A stretch of 46,875 nt of DNA from Comamonas sp. lk (GCA_945861345.1 CAMATX010000008.1:1-46875); one strand, 5' to 3'. Positions 1 to 9,750 are shown, counted from the first letter of the stretch. Notes: generated from the letters alone by a model not told the origin. Numbers and translations are program-made.

Positions 1-110
1 TACCTTGGCCACCGCCGATGCACATAGTCACCAGCGCGTAGCGCCCTTGAATGCGCTCCAGCTCGTACAAGGCTTTCACGGTGATGAGCGCACCGGTTGC
101 ACCAATCGGG
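1..110 (-). pseudogene. acetyl-CoA acetyltransferase (thiolase) C-terminal fragment, cut at both ends
   Basis: Read on the minus strand from about position 109, this gives roughly 36 residues starting [19 protein letters not shown] and ending in CIGGGQG at the window edge. These are the hallmark C-terminal motifs of thiolases: the PIGATGA loop, and the glycine-rich CIGGGQG segment that carries the second catalytic cysteine. The codon before PIG is ACC, whereas thiolases have histidine there (HPIGATG), so homology stops at about position 110. The rest of the enzyme is not on the other side; bamD is. The true thiolase stop would lie left of position 1. I infer a chimeric join, either artefact or rearrangement breakpoint. 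Confidence 0.85.
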
Positions 111-115
111 GTGGA

Positions 116-931
116 TGCGCATCCACGGCGGACGAGAAGGCCTCCAAAATGAGCCCTGAAAAGCTCTACGCCGAGGCGCGGGATTACCTGGACTCGGGCC
201 AATGGGACAAAGCCGTGCCCTTCCTGGAAAAGCTCGAGGCGCGTGCCGCTGGCACACCGCTGGCCCAGCAAGCGCAGCTGGAAAAGGCCTATGCCCAATT
301 TAAATCGGGTGAAAAAGCGCAGGCCGTGACCACGCTAGAGCGCTTTATCCGCCTGCATCCAGCCAGTCCTGCGCTGGACTATGCGCTGTACCTGAAGGGC
401 CTGACCAATTTCAACGAGGATATGGGCCTGCTGGGGGCCTACATTGGCCAAGACCTGGCCGAACGCGACCAAAAGGCGGCCAAAGAGTCGTTTGATGCGT
501 TCAAAGAACTCAGCACCCGCTTTCCCGAGTCCCGCTACACGCCTGATGGTTTGCTGCGTATGCGCTATATTGTGCAAACCCTTGCCAAAAGCGAAGTATT
601 TGTGGCGCGCTACTATTACAAGCGCGGCGCCTACCTGGCCGCCATCAACCGGGCGCAAACCGCCATTACCGAATACCGCGACGTGCCGGCCATTGAAGAC
701 GCGCTCTATATTCTTTACAAATCGTATGATGCTTTAGGCATGACGGCCTTGCGCGATGACACCAAGCGCATCCTGGACGCGAGCTACCCCCAAAGCACCC
801 TGCTGGCCAATGGCGGCAAGAACGTCGAAAAAAGCATGTGGGATTGGGAGGAATTGAGCTGGTCCAAGATAAAGGTCAATTGGCCAAAACTGGATTTCAT
901 CCAATTCGGCAGCGAATCGAACGCCAAATAA
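116..931 (+). CDS. bamD: outer membrane assembly lipoprotein BamD, 5'-truncated (signal peptide missing)
   Basis: BamD is the essential TPR lipoprotein of the BAM complex. It sits on the periplasmic face of the outer membrane and helps BamA fold beta-barrel proteins. The 271 residues from Cys at 116-118 match a mature BamD: acylated-cysteine region GCASTADE, then [21 protein letters not shown] and successive TPR-like helices ([28 protein letters not shown]). Homology begins at the lipobox cysteine. The upstream codons in this frame are antisense thiolase, so the start codon, ribosome binding site and lipoprotein signal are absent. An open frame does run back to TTG at 5, but that N-terminus is a chimera and should not be trusted. 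The end is intact and lies 7 bp from the stop of the convergent helicase gene. bamA of the same complex is at 33998-36295. Confidence 0.9.
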   Translation, partial: CASTADEKASKMSPEKLYAEARDYLDSGQWDKAVPFLEKLEARAAGTPLAQQAQLEKAYAQFKSGEKAQAVTTLERFIRLHPASPALDYALYLKGLTNFNEDMGLLGAYIGQDLAERDQKAAKESFDAFKELSTRFPESRYTPDGLLRMRYIVQTLAKSEVFVARYYYKRGAYLAAINRAQTAITEYRDVPAIEDALYILYKSYDALGMTALRDDTKRILDASYPQSTLLANGGKNVEKSMWDWEELSWSKIKVNWPKLDFIQFGSESNAK

Positions 932-938
932 GCTGCTG

Positions 939-2942
939 CTAGCGCCCTGCGTCTGAATCGGGCAGGGCCTGTGTCCGGGCCAATTCCTGTAAAGCCTCCA
1001 TCCATTGCTGCTCGTCGGCGATTGGGCGCAAAGGCGGTAGCGCGGCAAGAATGCGCTTGCCGTAGCCTTTGAGAACCAGGCGCGGGTCACAGACCAGCAA
1101 AATGCCCTGATCGCTCTCGCTGCGGATCAAGCGTCCGGCGCCTTGTTTGAGCGCTAACGCCGCCTGCGGCAGATAAATATCTTTAAACGGCTTACCACCC
1201 GCGTCCAAACAGGCCTGCGCCTGCGCCTGCAAAACGGGGTCGTCGGGCGGTGTGAAGGGCAATTTGTCGATCACCACCAACTGCAAAGCGCTGCCCTGGA
1301 TGTCCACGCCCTCCCAAAACGAGGCGGTAGCGACCAGCACACTGCCGCCCTGCCCGCTTTGAAACGTTTCCAGCAGAGCACGTTTAGGCGCCTGGCCTTG
1401 CATGAGGACCGTCATGCCGGAGGCCTGCAGCGCCACACCCAGCGCTGCCGTGATGGCGCGCATCGCGCGCACAGTGGTGGTCAGCACCATAGTACGCCCG
1501 CCCAGCGCCAAAGCACCCTGGGCAGCCACCTGCGCAACGTAGTTACTGTGCTGCGCCTGATCGGGCGCGGGGGCATCGGGCGGAATGTACAAAGCCGCCT
1601 GACGTGCATAGTCAAAAGGGCTGGGCACCTGCAGGGCGCAGTCGGCGGGTAAACCGCATTGCGTGGTAAACCAACTGAGCTGGGGGTCGGTACCCAAAGT
1701 GGCGGAAGTAAAAATCCAGGATTTACGCAGGGCAGTTTCGCCTGGTGCCGACGCGATAAGGGCTCGCATGTCCTGTGCAATCGTCAATGGCGCCTCGTGC
1801 AAAACCAGTTGGGTGCCTTGTACCAGCCAGCGTACCCGCCCGGCAGGGACCGGCTGCCTGAAATCCTCCAAAGCCTGGCGCAGGCTGTGGGCACGCTGCG
1901 CCAGGGCGGCTACTTCAGGCCAGGATTCGCCTAAGGATTGGCAGACCTGCGCGCTCGCATCGAGCGCCTGGACCAACGCCTGGAGCGCATGCGCCCAGTG
2001 TGCGGCATCCAGGCCTTGCGGGGCGACGGCGTCCCATGGGCGTCGGGGGTCTTTGGCTCCTGGCGGAACGCTTTCCCATAAGCGCAAACTGGCGTGGCGC
2101 ACATCCGCGGCCAGTCCAGCCCAATCAGCCATACCTCGGGCGACGCCGCCGTCTTGCAGCGCCAGGTCTTGCACCAAGGATTGCACTTGTGCGCCGCTGC
2201 AACGCCGCCCCATGAACTGCACGCCGGTGCTGCTCAGTTGGTGGGCCTCGTCAAAAACCACCGTGTGCACGCTGGGCAACAGTTCAGCTACGCCAGAGGC
2301 GCGCACGCCCAGGTCGGCAAAAAACAAATGGTGGTTGATGACCACCACCTCGGCCTGCAGGGCCTGCTGGCGCGCCGCCTGGGTGTGGCAGTTGTTCCAC
2401 TGCGGGCAGCTGCCGCCCAGGCAATTTTCGCGGGTGGAGGTCACTCTGTCCAAAAACTCGGCGCGCTCGTCCAGCGCGGGCAGCTCTGCCATATCGCCTT
2501 GGACAGTGCTGCGCGCCCACATTTGTACCTGCGCCAGCAAAGCCCGGTCTTGCGGCGCCATGGCCTGCGCCTGGCCAAGGCTTTGTTCCAGCCGTTGGGC
2601 GCACAAATAACTGCTGCGTCCTTTGAGCAAAGCCACGCGCGCCGTGATGCCCAAGGCCTGCAAAGTGCGTGGCAAGTCGCGCAAGTACAGTTGCTCTTGC
2701 AGCGTTTTGGTGGCGGTGGAAAGCAGCACTTTGTGCCCGCTCAGCAAGGCGGGCACCAGGTAGGCCAAGGTCTTGCCAACGCCGGTGCCTGCCTCCACGG
2801 CCAAGACACCTCCTTCTTGCAGGGTGTGTGCCACGGCCAGAGCCATGGTGGTTTGACCGGGGCGGGATACAAAACCCTCCATCTTGCGCGCCAAGGGACC
2901 CACCGGGTCAAAGGCGGCCTGGACGGCTCGCACTAAAGGCAC
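939..2942 (-). CDS. ATP-dependent DNA helicase, DinG/YoaA family (XPD-like, Fe-S)
   Basis: Superfamily 2 helicase of 667 aa, related to YoaA/DinG, which unwind DNA 5'-3' during repair and replication stress. Walker A is AGTGVGKT (about 51-58) and Walker B is the DEAH box (231-234). Four cysteines at about 114, 174, 179 and 185 sit between them, as expected for the 4Fe-4S cluster of XPD-like helicases. C-terminal helicase motifs include VLVATASFWEGVDIQG and QGAGRLIRS. The start is GTG at 2942, chosen because a near-perfect AGGAGG lies 6 nt upstream. It follows zapE by 28 bp on the same strand, so it may be transcribed at the tail of the pst-pho-zapE run. YoaA and DinG cannot be told apart securely by eye, so no symbol is given. 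Confidence 0.88.
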   Translation of the reverse strand: MPLVRAVQAAFDPVGPLARKMEGFVSRPGQTTMALAVAHTLQEGGVLAVEAGTGVGKTLAYLVPALLSGHKVLLSTATKTLQEQLYLRDLPRTLQALGITARVALLKGRSSYLCAQRLEQSLGQAQAMAPQDRALLAQVQMWARSTVQGDMAELPALDERAEFLDRVTSTRENCLGGSCPQWNNCHTQAARQQALQAEVVVINHHLFFADLGVRASGVAELLPSVHTVVFDEAHQLSSTGVQFMGRRCSGAQVQSLVQDLALQDGGVARGMADWAGLAADVRHASLRLWESVPPGAKDPRRPWDAVAPQGLDAAHWAHALQALVQALDASAQVCQSLGESWPEVAALAQRAHSLRQALEDFRQPVPAGRVRWLVQGTQLVLHEAPLTIAQDMRALIASAPGETALRKSWIFTSATLGTDPQLSWFTTQCGLPADCALQVPSPFDYARQAALYIPPDAPAPDQAQHSNYVAQVAAQGALALGGRTMVLTTTVRAMRAITAALGVALQASGMTVLMQGQAPKRALLETFQSGQGGSVLVATASFWEGVDIQGSALQLVVIDKLPFTPPDDPVLQAQAQACLDAGGKPFKDIYLPQAALALKQGAGRLIRSESDQGILLVCDPRLVLKGYGKRILAALPPLRPIADEQQWMEALQELARTQALPDSDAGR

Positions 2943-2970
2943 GGCGCACCTCCTGACAAAGGGCTTGTGC

Positions 2971-4068
2971 TCATGTCAAGCCGGTATCGACATCCCGGCG
3001 ATTTTGGTCCAAAAACTGCGCAGACTGCATTTCATTGAGGCGCGAGACGGTGCGCGGAAACTCGTGTGCCAGCAGGCCTTCGGTGTACAACTCCTCGGGC
3101 GGCACTTCGGCCGAAAGTATCAATTTGACGCGCCGGTCATACAGCACATCAACGAGCCAAGTAAAGCGACGCGCCTCGGCGCTGCGGTTCAGTGGCATGT
3201 GCGGCACGTCACTCAAAAACACGGCGTGAAACTGGCTGGCGATTTCCAGATAGTCGTTTTGTGAGCGTGGCCCCATGCACAGTTCCCGAAAATCAAACCA
3301 CACCGCACCACCAGCGCGCCGGCGCGCCCGGATGCTGCGCTCCTCGATGCGTAGCACCGGGTCCTCGTCCTGGCTCGCCGCCAGGCGGCCAAAGGCCTCG
3401 GCCATCGCGGCGTCCGCCTTCGGGCCATTGGGCACATGGTAGAAATGCATGTCAGCCAGAGTGCGGCGGCGGTAGTCGGTGCCGTTGTCCACGTTGAGCA
3501 CCGTCATATGCGCATTCAAAAAATCGATTGCGCCAAACACCCGCTCGCGCAACATACCGCCGGGGTACAAGTCGTCCGGCTGGAAATTGGAGGTGGTCAC
3601 AAAGCCGACGTGGTTGGCGTGCAAAGCCTCTAACAGCCGGTGCAAGATGAGCGCATCGGTAATCTCGGCAACATGGAACTCGTCAAAACAAATGAGCTTG
3701 TAACGCTTGGCGATGCGGGCACCCAAGACGTCCAGCGGGTTGACGGTTCCCTGCAGGTCGTGCAACTCGCGGTGTACCTCGCGCATGAACTCGTGAAAAT
3801 GCAGGCGCACCTTGCGCTCGATAGGCACCGCTTCAAAAAAGCAGTCCATCAAAAAACTTTTGCCACGCCCTACCCCGCCGTACAAGTACACCCCTTTGGG
3901 AATTTCCGGATGGTTGATGAGCTTTTTCAGGGCGTTGGCACGCTTTTGTTTGTACTGGGCCCATTCTTGGGCGCATTGGTCTAACGCTTGCACGGCGCGC
4001 AGCTGGGCCGGATCGCTCTGGAAACCTCGGGATGCAAGCTCTTTTTGGTATTGGTCAATGACGCGCAT
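2971..4068 (-). CDS. zapE: cell division protein ZapE (AFG1-like ATPase)
   Basis: ZapE is a cytoplasmic AFG1/LACE1-type P-loop ATPase that associates with the Z ring in E. coli. The 365-aa product starts MRVIDQYQKELASRGF and has Walker A GGVGRGKS (about 64-71), the family signature FLMDCFFEA just after it, FHEFMREVH, and Walker B LICFDEFHV (about 125-133). The frame stays open upstream to 4143, but that extension is translated intergenic hairpin sequence. ATG 4068 matches where family members start. It lies 78 bp downstream of phoR on the same strand and 28 bp upstream of the helicase gene. In many relatives zapE sits elsewhere, often near odhAB-lpd; that comparison is from memory. Confidence 0.9.
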   Translation of the reverse strand: MRVIDQYQKELASRGFQSDPAQLRAVQALDQCAQEWAQYKQKRANALKKLINHPEIPKGVYLYGGVGRGKSFLMDCFFEAVPIERKVRLHFHEFMREVHRELHDLQGTVNPLDVLGARIAKRYKLICFDEFHVAEITDALILHRLLEALHANHVGFVTTSNFQPDDLYPGGMLRERVFGAIDFLNAHMTVLNVDNGTDYRRRTLADMHFYHVPNGPKADAAMAEAFGRLAASQDEDPVLRIEERSIRARRRAGGAVWFDFRELCMGPRSQNDYLEIASQFHAVFLSDVPHMPLNRSAEARRFTWLVDVLYDRRVKLILSAEVPPEELYTEGLLAHEFPRTVSRLNEMQSAQFLDQNRRDVDTGLT

Positions 4069-4092
4069 ATGGGCCACTATTGTGCCGTGTCC

Positions 4093-4133
4093 GCCCGGCG
4101 CAAAGCCGGGCCGGGCGCCATGCCCTGGCGCCC
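4093..4133 (-). repeat. tandem hairpins between phoR and zapE
   Basis: Two perfect inverted repeats stand back to back: GCCCGGC/GCCGGGC (4093-4099 and 4105-4111, 5-nt loop), then GGGCGCCA/TGGCGCCC (4113-4120 and 4126-4133, 5-nt loop). They follow the phoR stop in the direction of transcription but have no T run. They look more like an RNA-stabilising or processing element than an intrinsic terminator. Confidence 0.6.
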
Positions 4134-4146
4134 GCTGGGTCAAGCC

Positions 4147-5529
4147 TTAGGGGGTGACCAGCAATTGCGGCGCGGCCGCGGGTTCAGCGCTGGGGGCCAA
4201 TCGCACACGCGACGCTGGGAACTGGATTTGAAAGCGCGAGCCTTCGCCCGGAACACTCACGATGCTGAGCTCAGCCCCGTGTCGCTGCGCCACATGCTTA
4301 ACGATGGCCAGACCCAAACCGGTGCCTCCGGTATCACGCGAGCGGCTGCGGTCCACCCGGTAAAAGCGCTCGGTTAAACGTGGAATATGTTCGGGCGCAA
4401 TGCCCACGCCCTCGTCCTGGACAGCAAAAAATGCGCCGCCGTCGGCATTGGCATGCAATTGCACCCGGATCGTTTTCCCGCCGGGGGTGTAGCGCGCGGC
4501 GTTACCGATGAGATTGAAGAACGCGCTATGCAACTCCATGGCCGACCCCGCCAGCTCCAAGGCAGGGTCCAGGTCGAACTCCAGGTTCTGGGATTCACCC
4601 CACAAAACGCGGGTCAGTTCCTCGGCCTCTTGGCGACATTGCTCCAGCAAAGGGGCTGCAGCGACCCAATCTTGGCCCGAGGGCAAGGGGCTGCCCTCTA
4701 AGCGTGAAAGCGTAAGCAAATCACTGACCAGGGATTGCATGCGCGAGGCTTGCTGGGCCATCAGGTCCAGGTAGCGCGCGCGTTCGGCTTCATTGAGGTT
4801 CAGAGTCTGCAAAGTTTCGACAAAGCCGCCCAGCACTGTCAGCGGGGTACGGATTTCGTGGGACACGTTGGCCACGAAGTCGCGCCGCATGGCCTCGGCT
4901 TGCTCCAGCGCGGTCACGTCCCGTGAGAGCAGCAGGCTGCGCCCCTGGCCATAAGGGTGAATATGCACCGACAGGCGCACCGGCATAGAGGCCGTGTTGC
5001 TGCGGGCGGGCATCAGCACGTCGTTTTCAAAATCGCCAGCGGCCAAATACGCGGCAAATCCGGGGTCCCGCACCAAATTACCAAAGTGCTGTTGCAAATC
5101 GCGCCGCGCGTCCAGGCCGAAGTGGCGCGCGGCCGATTCATTGAACCATTCGATGCGCAGCTCTTTGTCCAAGAGCGCCACACCGTTGGGCGAGGCCTGC
5201 ATGGCCGCCAAAAACTCTTGCAGGCGCTCATCGCGCTGCTGCATTTGGCGCTCGTTACTGCGTACCAGACGCCGGATGCGGTTGGCAAATTCGCCCCACA
5301 GGCCTGAATCGACCGGCGCATTCTCGCCATCGCCCATGCGCAGCCAGCGCAACAGGCGTAGGCCGCGCACCAAGTCAGAAACCAGCCAGAAGTAGCTTGC
5401 GACTGCGGCCCCCGCCAGGGCGGCCGAAATCGTGCTGACCTGTCCTTTTGCAAAGGCGCTGGCAAAAACAGCGGCCAGCATGGCGCCGAGCGCCTGAAAC
5501 AAGGCGAAAGTCAGCAGGCGAAAAAACAT
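4147..5529 (-). CDS. phoR: phosphate regulon sensor histidine kinase PhoR
   Basis: Membrane-bound sensor kinase that phosphorylates PhoB when phosphate is scarce. The 460 residues show two N-terminal membrane segments (about 5-25 and 33-52), a basic linker, a PAS domain (about 105-210), a HisKA domain with phospho-acceptor His224 in FVANVSHEIRTPL, and a HATPase domain with N box NLIGNAARY (339-347), G1 DEGVGI (372-377) and G2 GGTGLGL (401-407). The length is normal for PhoR. The start is 7 bp after the phoB stop, so the pair is co-transcribed. Position after phoB and downstream of pstSCAB-phoU makes the PhoR assignment secure rather than just 'histidine kinase'. Confidence 0.96.
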   Translation of the reverse strand: MFFRLLTFALFQALGAMLAAVFASAFAKGQVSTISAALAGAAVASYFWLVSDLVRGLRLLRWLRMGDGENAPVDSGLWGEFANRIRRLVRSNERQMQQRDERLQEFLAAMQASPNGVALLDKELRIEWFNESAARHFGLDARRDLQQHFGNLVRDPGFAAYLAAGDFENDVLMPARSNTASMPVRLSVHIHPYGQGRSLLLSRDVTALEQAEAMRRDFVANVSHEIRTPLTVLGGFVETLQTLNLNEAERARYLDLMAQQASRMQSLVSDLLTLSRLEGSPLPSGQDWVAAAPLLEQCRQEAEELTRVLWGESQNLEFDLDPALELAGSAMELHSAFFNLIGNAARYTPGGKTIRVQLHANADGGAFFAVQDEGVGIAPEHIPRLTERFYRVDRSRSRDTGGTGLGLAIVKHVAQRHGAELSIVSVPGEGSRFQIQFPASRVRLAPSAEPAAAPQLLVTP

Positions 5530-5536
5530 AATCGGC

Positions 5537-6265
5537 TCAGGCTATGTGGCTGGGCGCCTCGACCACCGGCACCAATTCCGGCTTGGCGGTGAGCCGGTAA
5601 CCAGCGCCGCGCACCGTCTCGACCATGGCAGCCGCAGCGCCCATCGCCTCGCGCAAGCGCTTGACATGCACGTCCACCGTACGTTCTTCGATGTACACAT
5701 GGTCGCCCCAGACCTTGTCGAGCAATTGCCCACGGCTGTGCACGCGCTCGGCGTGGCCCATGAGATAGTGCAGCAGCTTAAATTCGGTAGGCCCGAGCTT
5801 TAAGGCCTGGTCCAAAAAGCTGACCCGGTGGGTTGCCGAATCCAGGCGCAGCCCCGAAATAAGCAAGGCCTCGTCTTTGGCCTGCGGCGCGCGTCGGCGC
5901 AATACAGCGCGCACCCGCGCGAGTAACTCTTTGGTGGAAAAGGGTTTGGAGATGTAATCATCGGCGCCGGCGTCCAGGCCAGCGACACGGTCGGCCTCGT
6001 CTCCCCGTGCAGTCAACATGATCAGCGGAATCGCCTTGGTCCGCTCATGGCCACGCCAACGTTTGGCAAGCGTTAAACCGCTTTCGCCGGGCAGCATCCA
6101 GTCCAGCAAAATAAGGTCGGGCAAGGCAGCATCAAGTTCACGCTGGGCGCTAACGCTGTCCATGGCCCAAATGGGGCGAAAGCCGTTGTGGCGCAAGTTG
6201 ACCGCAATCAGCTCAGCAATAGAGGGCTCATCCTCTACCAGCAAAACTGTGGGCACGGTCCTCAT
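5537..6265 (-). CDS. phoB: phosphate regulon response regulator PhoB
   Basis: OmpR/PhoB-family transcription factor of 242 aa. The receiver domain has the acidic pair Glu11-Asp12 in LLVEDEPS, phospho-acceptor Asp55 in LLDWMLPG, Thr85 in LTAR and Lys107 in SKPF. The C-terminal winged helix includes the recognition region around ERTVDVHVKRLREAMG. Phosphorylated PhoB binds Pho boxes such as those at 10839-10856 and 10915-10932. Its ATG overlaps the phoU TGA by 4 bp (ATGA), indicating translational coupling. Confidence 0.97.
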   Translation of the reverse strand: MRTVPTVLLVEDEPSIAELIAVNLRHNGFRPIWAMDSVSAQRELDAALPDLILLDWMLPGESGLTLAKRWRGHERTKAIPLIMLTARGDEADRVAGLDAGADDYISKPFSTKELLARVRAVLRRRAPQAKDEALLISGLRLDSATHRVSFLDQALKLGPTEFKLLHYLMGHAERVHSRGQLLDKVWGDHVYIEERTVDVHVKRLREAMGAAAAMVETVRGAGYRLTAKPELVPVVEAPSHIA

Positions 6266-6963
6266 TTGATGGCCTGCTCGACCTGGTCGATGGTGCTGTG
6301 GCGTACGTCTTCGCCCTTGACCACGTAAATGATGAACTCGGCGATGTTTTTGGCATGGTCGCCAATGCGTTCAATGGCCTTGGCCAAGAACAGCAAATCC
6401 AGGCTAGCGGAAATGGTGCGGGGATCTTCCATCATGTAAGTGATGAGTTTGCGTACAAAGCCATCAAATTCGCGGTCAATCAAATCATCCTCTTTCAGGA
6501 TGCTCAGCGCCGCGTTGACATCCAGGCGGGCAAATGCGTCCAGCGCTTTATTGAGCAAGCCTGAGGCCAGATCTGCGGCGTAGCGCAGTTCCTGCGAGGG
6601 CAATGAGCGCGGGGCGCCACTTTCGATAATGGAACGCACCATGCGGGCGATTTTTTCGGCTTCGTCGCCCACACGCTCCAAATTAGCCGTTGTCTTGGAG
6701 ATCGCAATTAACAGACGCAAATCGCGCGCAGTGGGCTGGCGCCGGGCGATGATGGAGGACAGATCGCGGTCAATCTCGATTTCCATGGCGTTAACGCGCA
6801 CCTCGTTTTGCGTCACCTCCTGTGCCGCCTCGGTGCTGAAGTGCGACAGCGCAAATATGGCGCGGTGTATCTGCGACTCCACCAAGCCGCCAAGCTCCAT
6901 GACCTGGGAAGACACGGAGGTCAGCTCAGAATCAAACTGCGTCGAGAGATGTTTATCTGGCAT
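6262..6963 (-). CDS. phoU: phosphate signalling protein PhoU
   Basis: Cytoplasmic, all-helical adaptor that links the PstSCAB transporter to PhoR and keeps the Pho regulon off when phosphate is ample. The 233 residues form the two PhoU repeats of three helices each. The metal-binding motifs are ERVGDEAEKIAR in the first repeat and ERIGDHAKNIAEF in the second. An AGGAAACCCC leader with AGGA before the ATG gives a good ribosome binding site. It lies between pstB (56 bp gap) and phoB (4 bp overlap). Confidence 0.97.
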   Translation of the reverse strand: MPDKHLSTQFDSELTSVSSQVMELGGLVESQIHRAIFALSHFSTEAAQEVTQNEVRVNAMEIEIDRDLSSIIARRQPTARDLRLLIAISKTTANLERVGDEAEKIARMVRSIIESGAPRSLPSQELRYAADLASGLLNKALDAFARLDVNAALSILKEDDLIDREFDGFVRKLITYMMEDPRTISASLDLLFLAKAIERIGDHAKNIAEFIIYVVKGEDVRHSTIDQVEQAIK

Positions 6964-7019
6964 GGGGTTTCCTGCTTTGTGGGGAATAATGGAAATACGA
7001 TAGCAAAAATACCAGCGGC

Positions 7020-7799
7020 TTAACCAAAGCGGCCGGTAATGTAATCTTCGGTTTCTTTGCGGGTCGGTTTAAAAAACATTTGCTCTGTCACGCCGAATTC
7101 AATCAAATCACCCAAATACATGTATGCGGTGAAATCGCTGCAGCGCGCCGCCTGCTGCATATTGTGGGTGACGATAACCACGGTGTAATCAGCTTTCAAT
7201 TCAACAATCAATTCTTCCACTTTGGCGGTGGAGATAGGATCCAAAGCCGAACATGGCTCATCGAGCAACAATACTTCGGGCTTGATGGCGATACCCCGCG
7301 CGATACAAAGTCGCTGTTGCTGACCGCCGGACAAACTGGCGCCACTTTGGTGCAGTTTGTCTTTCACTTCCGTCCACAGCGCCGATTTACGTAAAGCCCA
7401 TTCCACCCGCTCTTCCATATCGGTGGCATGAAGGTTTTCGAAAAGTTTGACGCCAAAAGCCACGTTATCGAAAATAGACATCGGAAAAGGCGTAGGTTTT
7501 TGGAAAACCATGCCCACTTTGGCGCGCAGCAAGGCGACATCTTCTTTGCTGGTCAAAATGTCCTGGCCGTCCAGCAACACCTGCCCTTGGGCGCGCTGCT
7601 CTGGGTAAAGCTCAAACATGCGGTTCAATACCCGCAGCAACGTAGATTTCCCGCAACCCGAGGGGCCAATAAATGCGGTGACGCGGCGTTCCGGAATATC
7701 AAGATTGATGCTTTTGAGGGCCTTGAATTTACCGTAATAAAAATCCAGGTCTTTGATGGCGATTTTGGTTCGCGATGCACCGGTGTCTGTTTTCAGCAT
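7020..7799 (-). CDS. pstB: phosphate ABC transporter ATP-binding protein PstB
   Basis: ATPase subunit of the high-affinity phosphate importer, on the cytoplasmic side of PstC-PstA. The 259-aa protein has Walker A GPSGCGKS (45-52), the Q loop [15 protein letters not shown] signature LSGGQQQRL (156-164), Walker [13 protein letters not shown] and the H-loop [19 protein letters not shown] is characteristic of PstB. The ATG is 24 bp downstream of the pstA stop. Confidence 0.97.
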   Translation of the reverse strand: MLKTDTGASRTKIAIKDLDFYYGKFKALKSINLDIPERRVTAFIGPSGCGKSTLLRVLNRMFELYPEQRAQGQVLLDGQDILTSKEDVALLRAKVGMVFQKPTPFPMSIFDNVAFGVKLFENLHATDMEERVEWALRKSALWTEVKDKLHQSGASLSGGQQQRLCIARGIAIKPEVLLLDEPCSALDPISTAKVEELIVELKADYTVVIVTHNMQQAARCSDFTAYMYLGDLIEFGVTEQMFFKPTRKETEDYITGRFG

Positions 7800-7823
7800 A
7801 GTGTCAATAATCCAATGTAGAGG

Positions 7824-8687
7824 TCAGGACTTTTGTCGCGTGATAACCCGCGCAATAATATTGAGTCCAAGCACGGCAATCGTGATCAGGAAAACACCGG
7901 CCCAGGCCAGTTTTTGCCAGTTTTCATAAGGGCTCATCGCGAATTTGAAAATCGTGACTGGCAGGCTCGCCATGGGCTCGCTCAGGCTGGAGGTCCAAAA
8001 TTGGTTGCTCAAGGCGGTAAACAGCAGAGGCGCTGTCTCACCGGCGATACGCGCCACCGCCAACAAAATTCCGGTAATCACGCCGGCCCGCGCGGCCTTA
8101 AGGGTAATGCTGGCAATAACTTTCCACTTGGGAGCGCCCAAGGCATAGGCCGCCTCGCGCAAGCCAGAGGGCACCAGGCGCAGCATATCTTCGGTGGTGC
8201 GAATCACCACAGGAATGACGATCAAGGCCAGCGCGATCACCCCGGCATAGCCAGAAAATGTTTTGAAGCGCGATACCACCACCGAATACACAAACAGACC
8301 CACCACGATAGAGGGCGCTGACAACAAGATGTCGTTCACAAAACGGGTGGTTTCTGCCAACCAGCCTTTGGAGTCGAATTCGGCCAAATAAATACCCGCC
8401 ATGATGCCCACCGGCGCGCCCACCAAGGTGGCCAGACCGACCATCACGATGGAGCCGTAAATGGCATTGGCCAGTCCGCCCTCCTCATTTGGCGGGGGCG
8501 TCATTTGGGTCAAGGTGGCAAAGGTCAGGCCGCCAATACCCAGTCGAATGGTTTCAAACAATATCCAAAATAACCATACGAGACCAAACATCATGGCCAA
8601 CATGGCCAGCACAATAGCCAACCCGTTGACCCGTTTGCGCGACGCGTAGCGGGCCATGCGCAGAGAATGCAGTTCGGAGGTACTCAT
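7824..8687 (-). CDS. pstA: phosphate ABC transporter permease PstA
   Basis: Inner-membrane permease subunit of 287 aa with about six membrane helices. The first helix is near residues 25-45 ([19 protein letters not shown]), and the ABC-permease EAA loop is in [17 protein letters not shown]. With PstC it forms the transmembrane channel of the phosphate importer. The start overlaps the pstC stop by 4 bp, as is usual for coupled permease genes. Confidence 0.96.
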   Translation of the reverse strand: MSTSELHSLRMARYASRKRVNGLAIVLAMLAMMFGLVWLFWILFETIRLGIGGLTFATLTQMTPPPNEEGGLANAIYGSIVMVGLATLVGAPVGIMAGIYLAEFDSKGWLAETTRFVNDILLSAPSIVVGLFVYSVVVSRFKTFSGYAGVIALALIVIPVVIRTTEDMLRLVPSGLREAAYALGAPKWKVIASITLKAARAGVITGILLAVARIAGETAPLLFTALSNQFWTSSLSEPMASLPVTIFKFAMSPYENWQKLAWAGVFLITIAVLGLNIIARVITRQKS

Positions 8688-9649
8688 GTTTTGCTCCCCT
8701 CACCTTTGCGCAGTTGCGCCAAAAGAAGCTTGGACAGCGTGAGAATCACAAAAGTAATAAAGAACAGCACCAAGCCCAAATACATCAATGCCGCTTGGTG
8801 CAGGCCCTCGCCGGCCTCTGCAAATTCGTTGGCCAGCGCAGAGGTAATGCTGTTGGCCGCCTGGAACAAACTCAGCGAATCGAGCTGGTTGAAATTGCCA
8901 ATCACAAAAGTCACTGCCATCGTCTCGCCGATGGCGCGACCCAGCCCCAACATGATGCCGCCGATCACACCTGTTTTTGTATAGGGCAGTACCACGGTAG
9001 ATACCACCTCCCATGTCGTCGCGCCCAATCCGTAGGCGGACTCTTTGAGCAGGGGCGGCGTGACCTCAAATACATCGCGCATCACTGCCGATATAAACGG
9101 AATAATCATGATGGCCAGAATAATGCCCGCCGACAAAATGCCAATACCCACAGGCGGACCAGAGACGAAAGCACCTAGATACGGCACGCCCGAAAAAGCG
9201 GTTTGCAAGGGGGTTTGCACATATTGTGCGAGTACCGGTCCAAATACCAGCAAGCCCCACATGCCGTATACGATCGATGGCACCGCAGCAAGCAACTCAA
9301 TAGCGGTTCCCAAGGGCCGCTTCAGCCAGGCTGGTGACAACTCGGTAAGGAAAAGCGCGATACCAAAACTCACTGGGACCGCAATCAGCAAGGCAATCAG
9401 CGATGTCGATACGGTGCCATAAATCATCACCAAGCCGCCAAAATCCTCTTGGACGGGGTCCCACACGGTGCGAGTGAGAAATCCCAGGCCGTATTTATGG
9501 ATCGCAGGCCATGCGCTGATGGTCAGCGACATCAAGATTGCCGCGAGCAATGCCAGCGTAAGCCAAGCGGCAGATTTGGCGGCAAAACCAAATACCCGGT
9601 CTGCCAACGGGCCGCTGTAGGCCCTGGCCGGTACGGTAGTCTGATTCAT
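8684..9649 (-). CDS. pstC: phosphate ABC transporter permease PstC
   Basis: Second permease subunit of the phosphate importer, 321 aa. It shows an N-terminal helix ([20 protein letters not shown]), further membrane segments, and the EAA loop [21 protein letters not shown]. An open frame continues to a TTG at 9655, two codons further out. ATG 9649 ([13 protein letters not shown]) is the conventional start. A 101-bp spacer to pstS contains a 10-bp palindrome, ACCCCGGGGT, at 9674-9683 but no terminator. Confidence 0.96.
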   Translation of the reverse strand: MNQTTVPARAYSGPLADRVFGFAAKSAAWLTLALLAAILMSLTISAWPAIHKYGLGFLTRTVWDPVQEDFGGLVMIYGTVSTSLIALLIAVPVSFGIALFLTELSPAWLKRPLGTAIELLAAVPSIVYGMWGLLVFGPVLAQYVQTPLQTAFSGVPYLGAFVSGPPVGIGILSAGIILAIMIIPFISAVMRDVFEVTPPLLKESAYGLGATTWEVVSTVVLPYTKTGVIGGIMLGLGRAIGETMAVTFVIGNFNQLDSLSLFQAANSITSALANEFAEAGEGLHQAALMYLGLVLFFITFVILTLSKLLLAQLRKGEGSKT

Positions 9650-9750
9650 GTGCAACTTTGGATAAGTAGTGACACCCCGGGGTTTGCAGCTTAGGAGTGA
9701 TCCCCCTCGCCCCTCTTGCCCAGGGTTCTGTCGTTCAGTTACTGCGTTAG

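Noticed and set aside
5-115. N-terminal part of the open frame 5-931 as a genuine BamD N-terminus
   Set aside because: It is the antisense strand of a thiolase coding segment; it has no signal peptide and starts at a TTG without a ribosome binding site.
2094-2936. Long plus-strand frame opposite the helicase gene
   Set aside because: It is an antisense shadow: Ala/Gln/His-rich, without domain signs, while the minus strand encodes a clear helicase.
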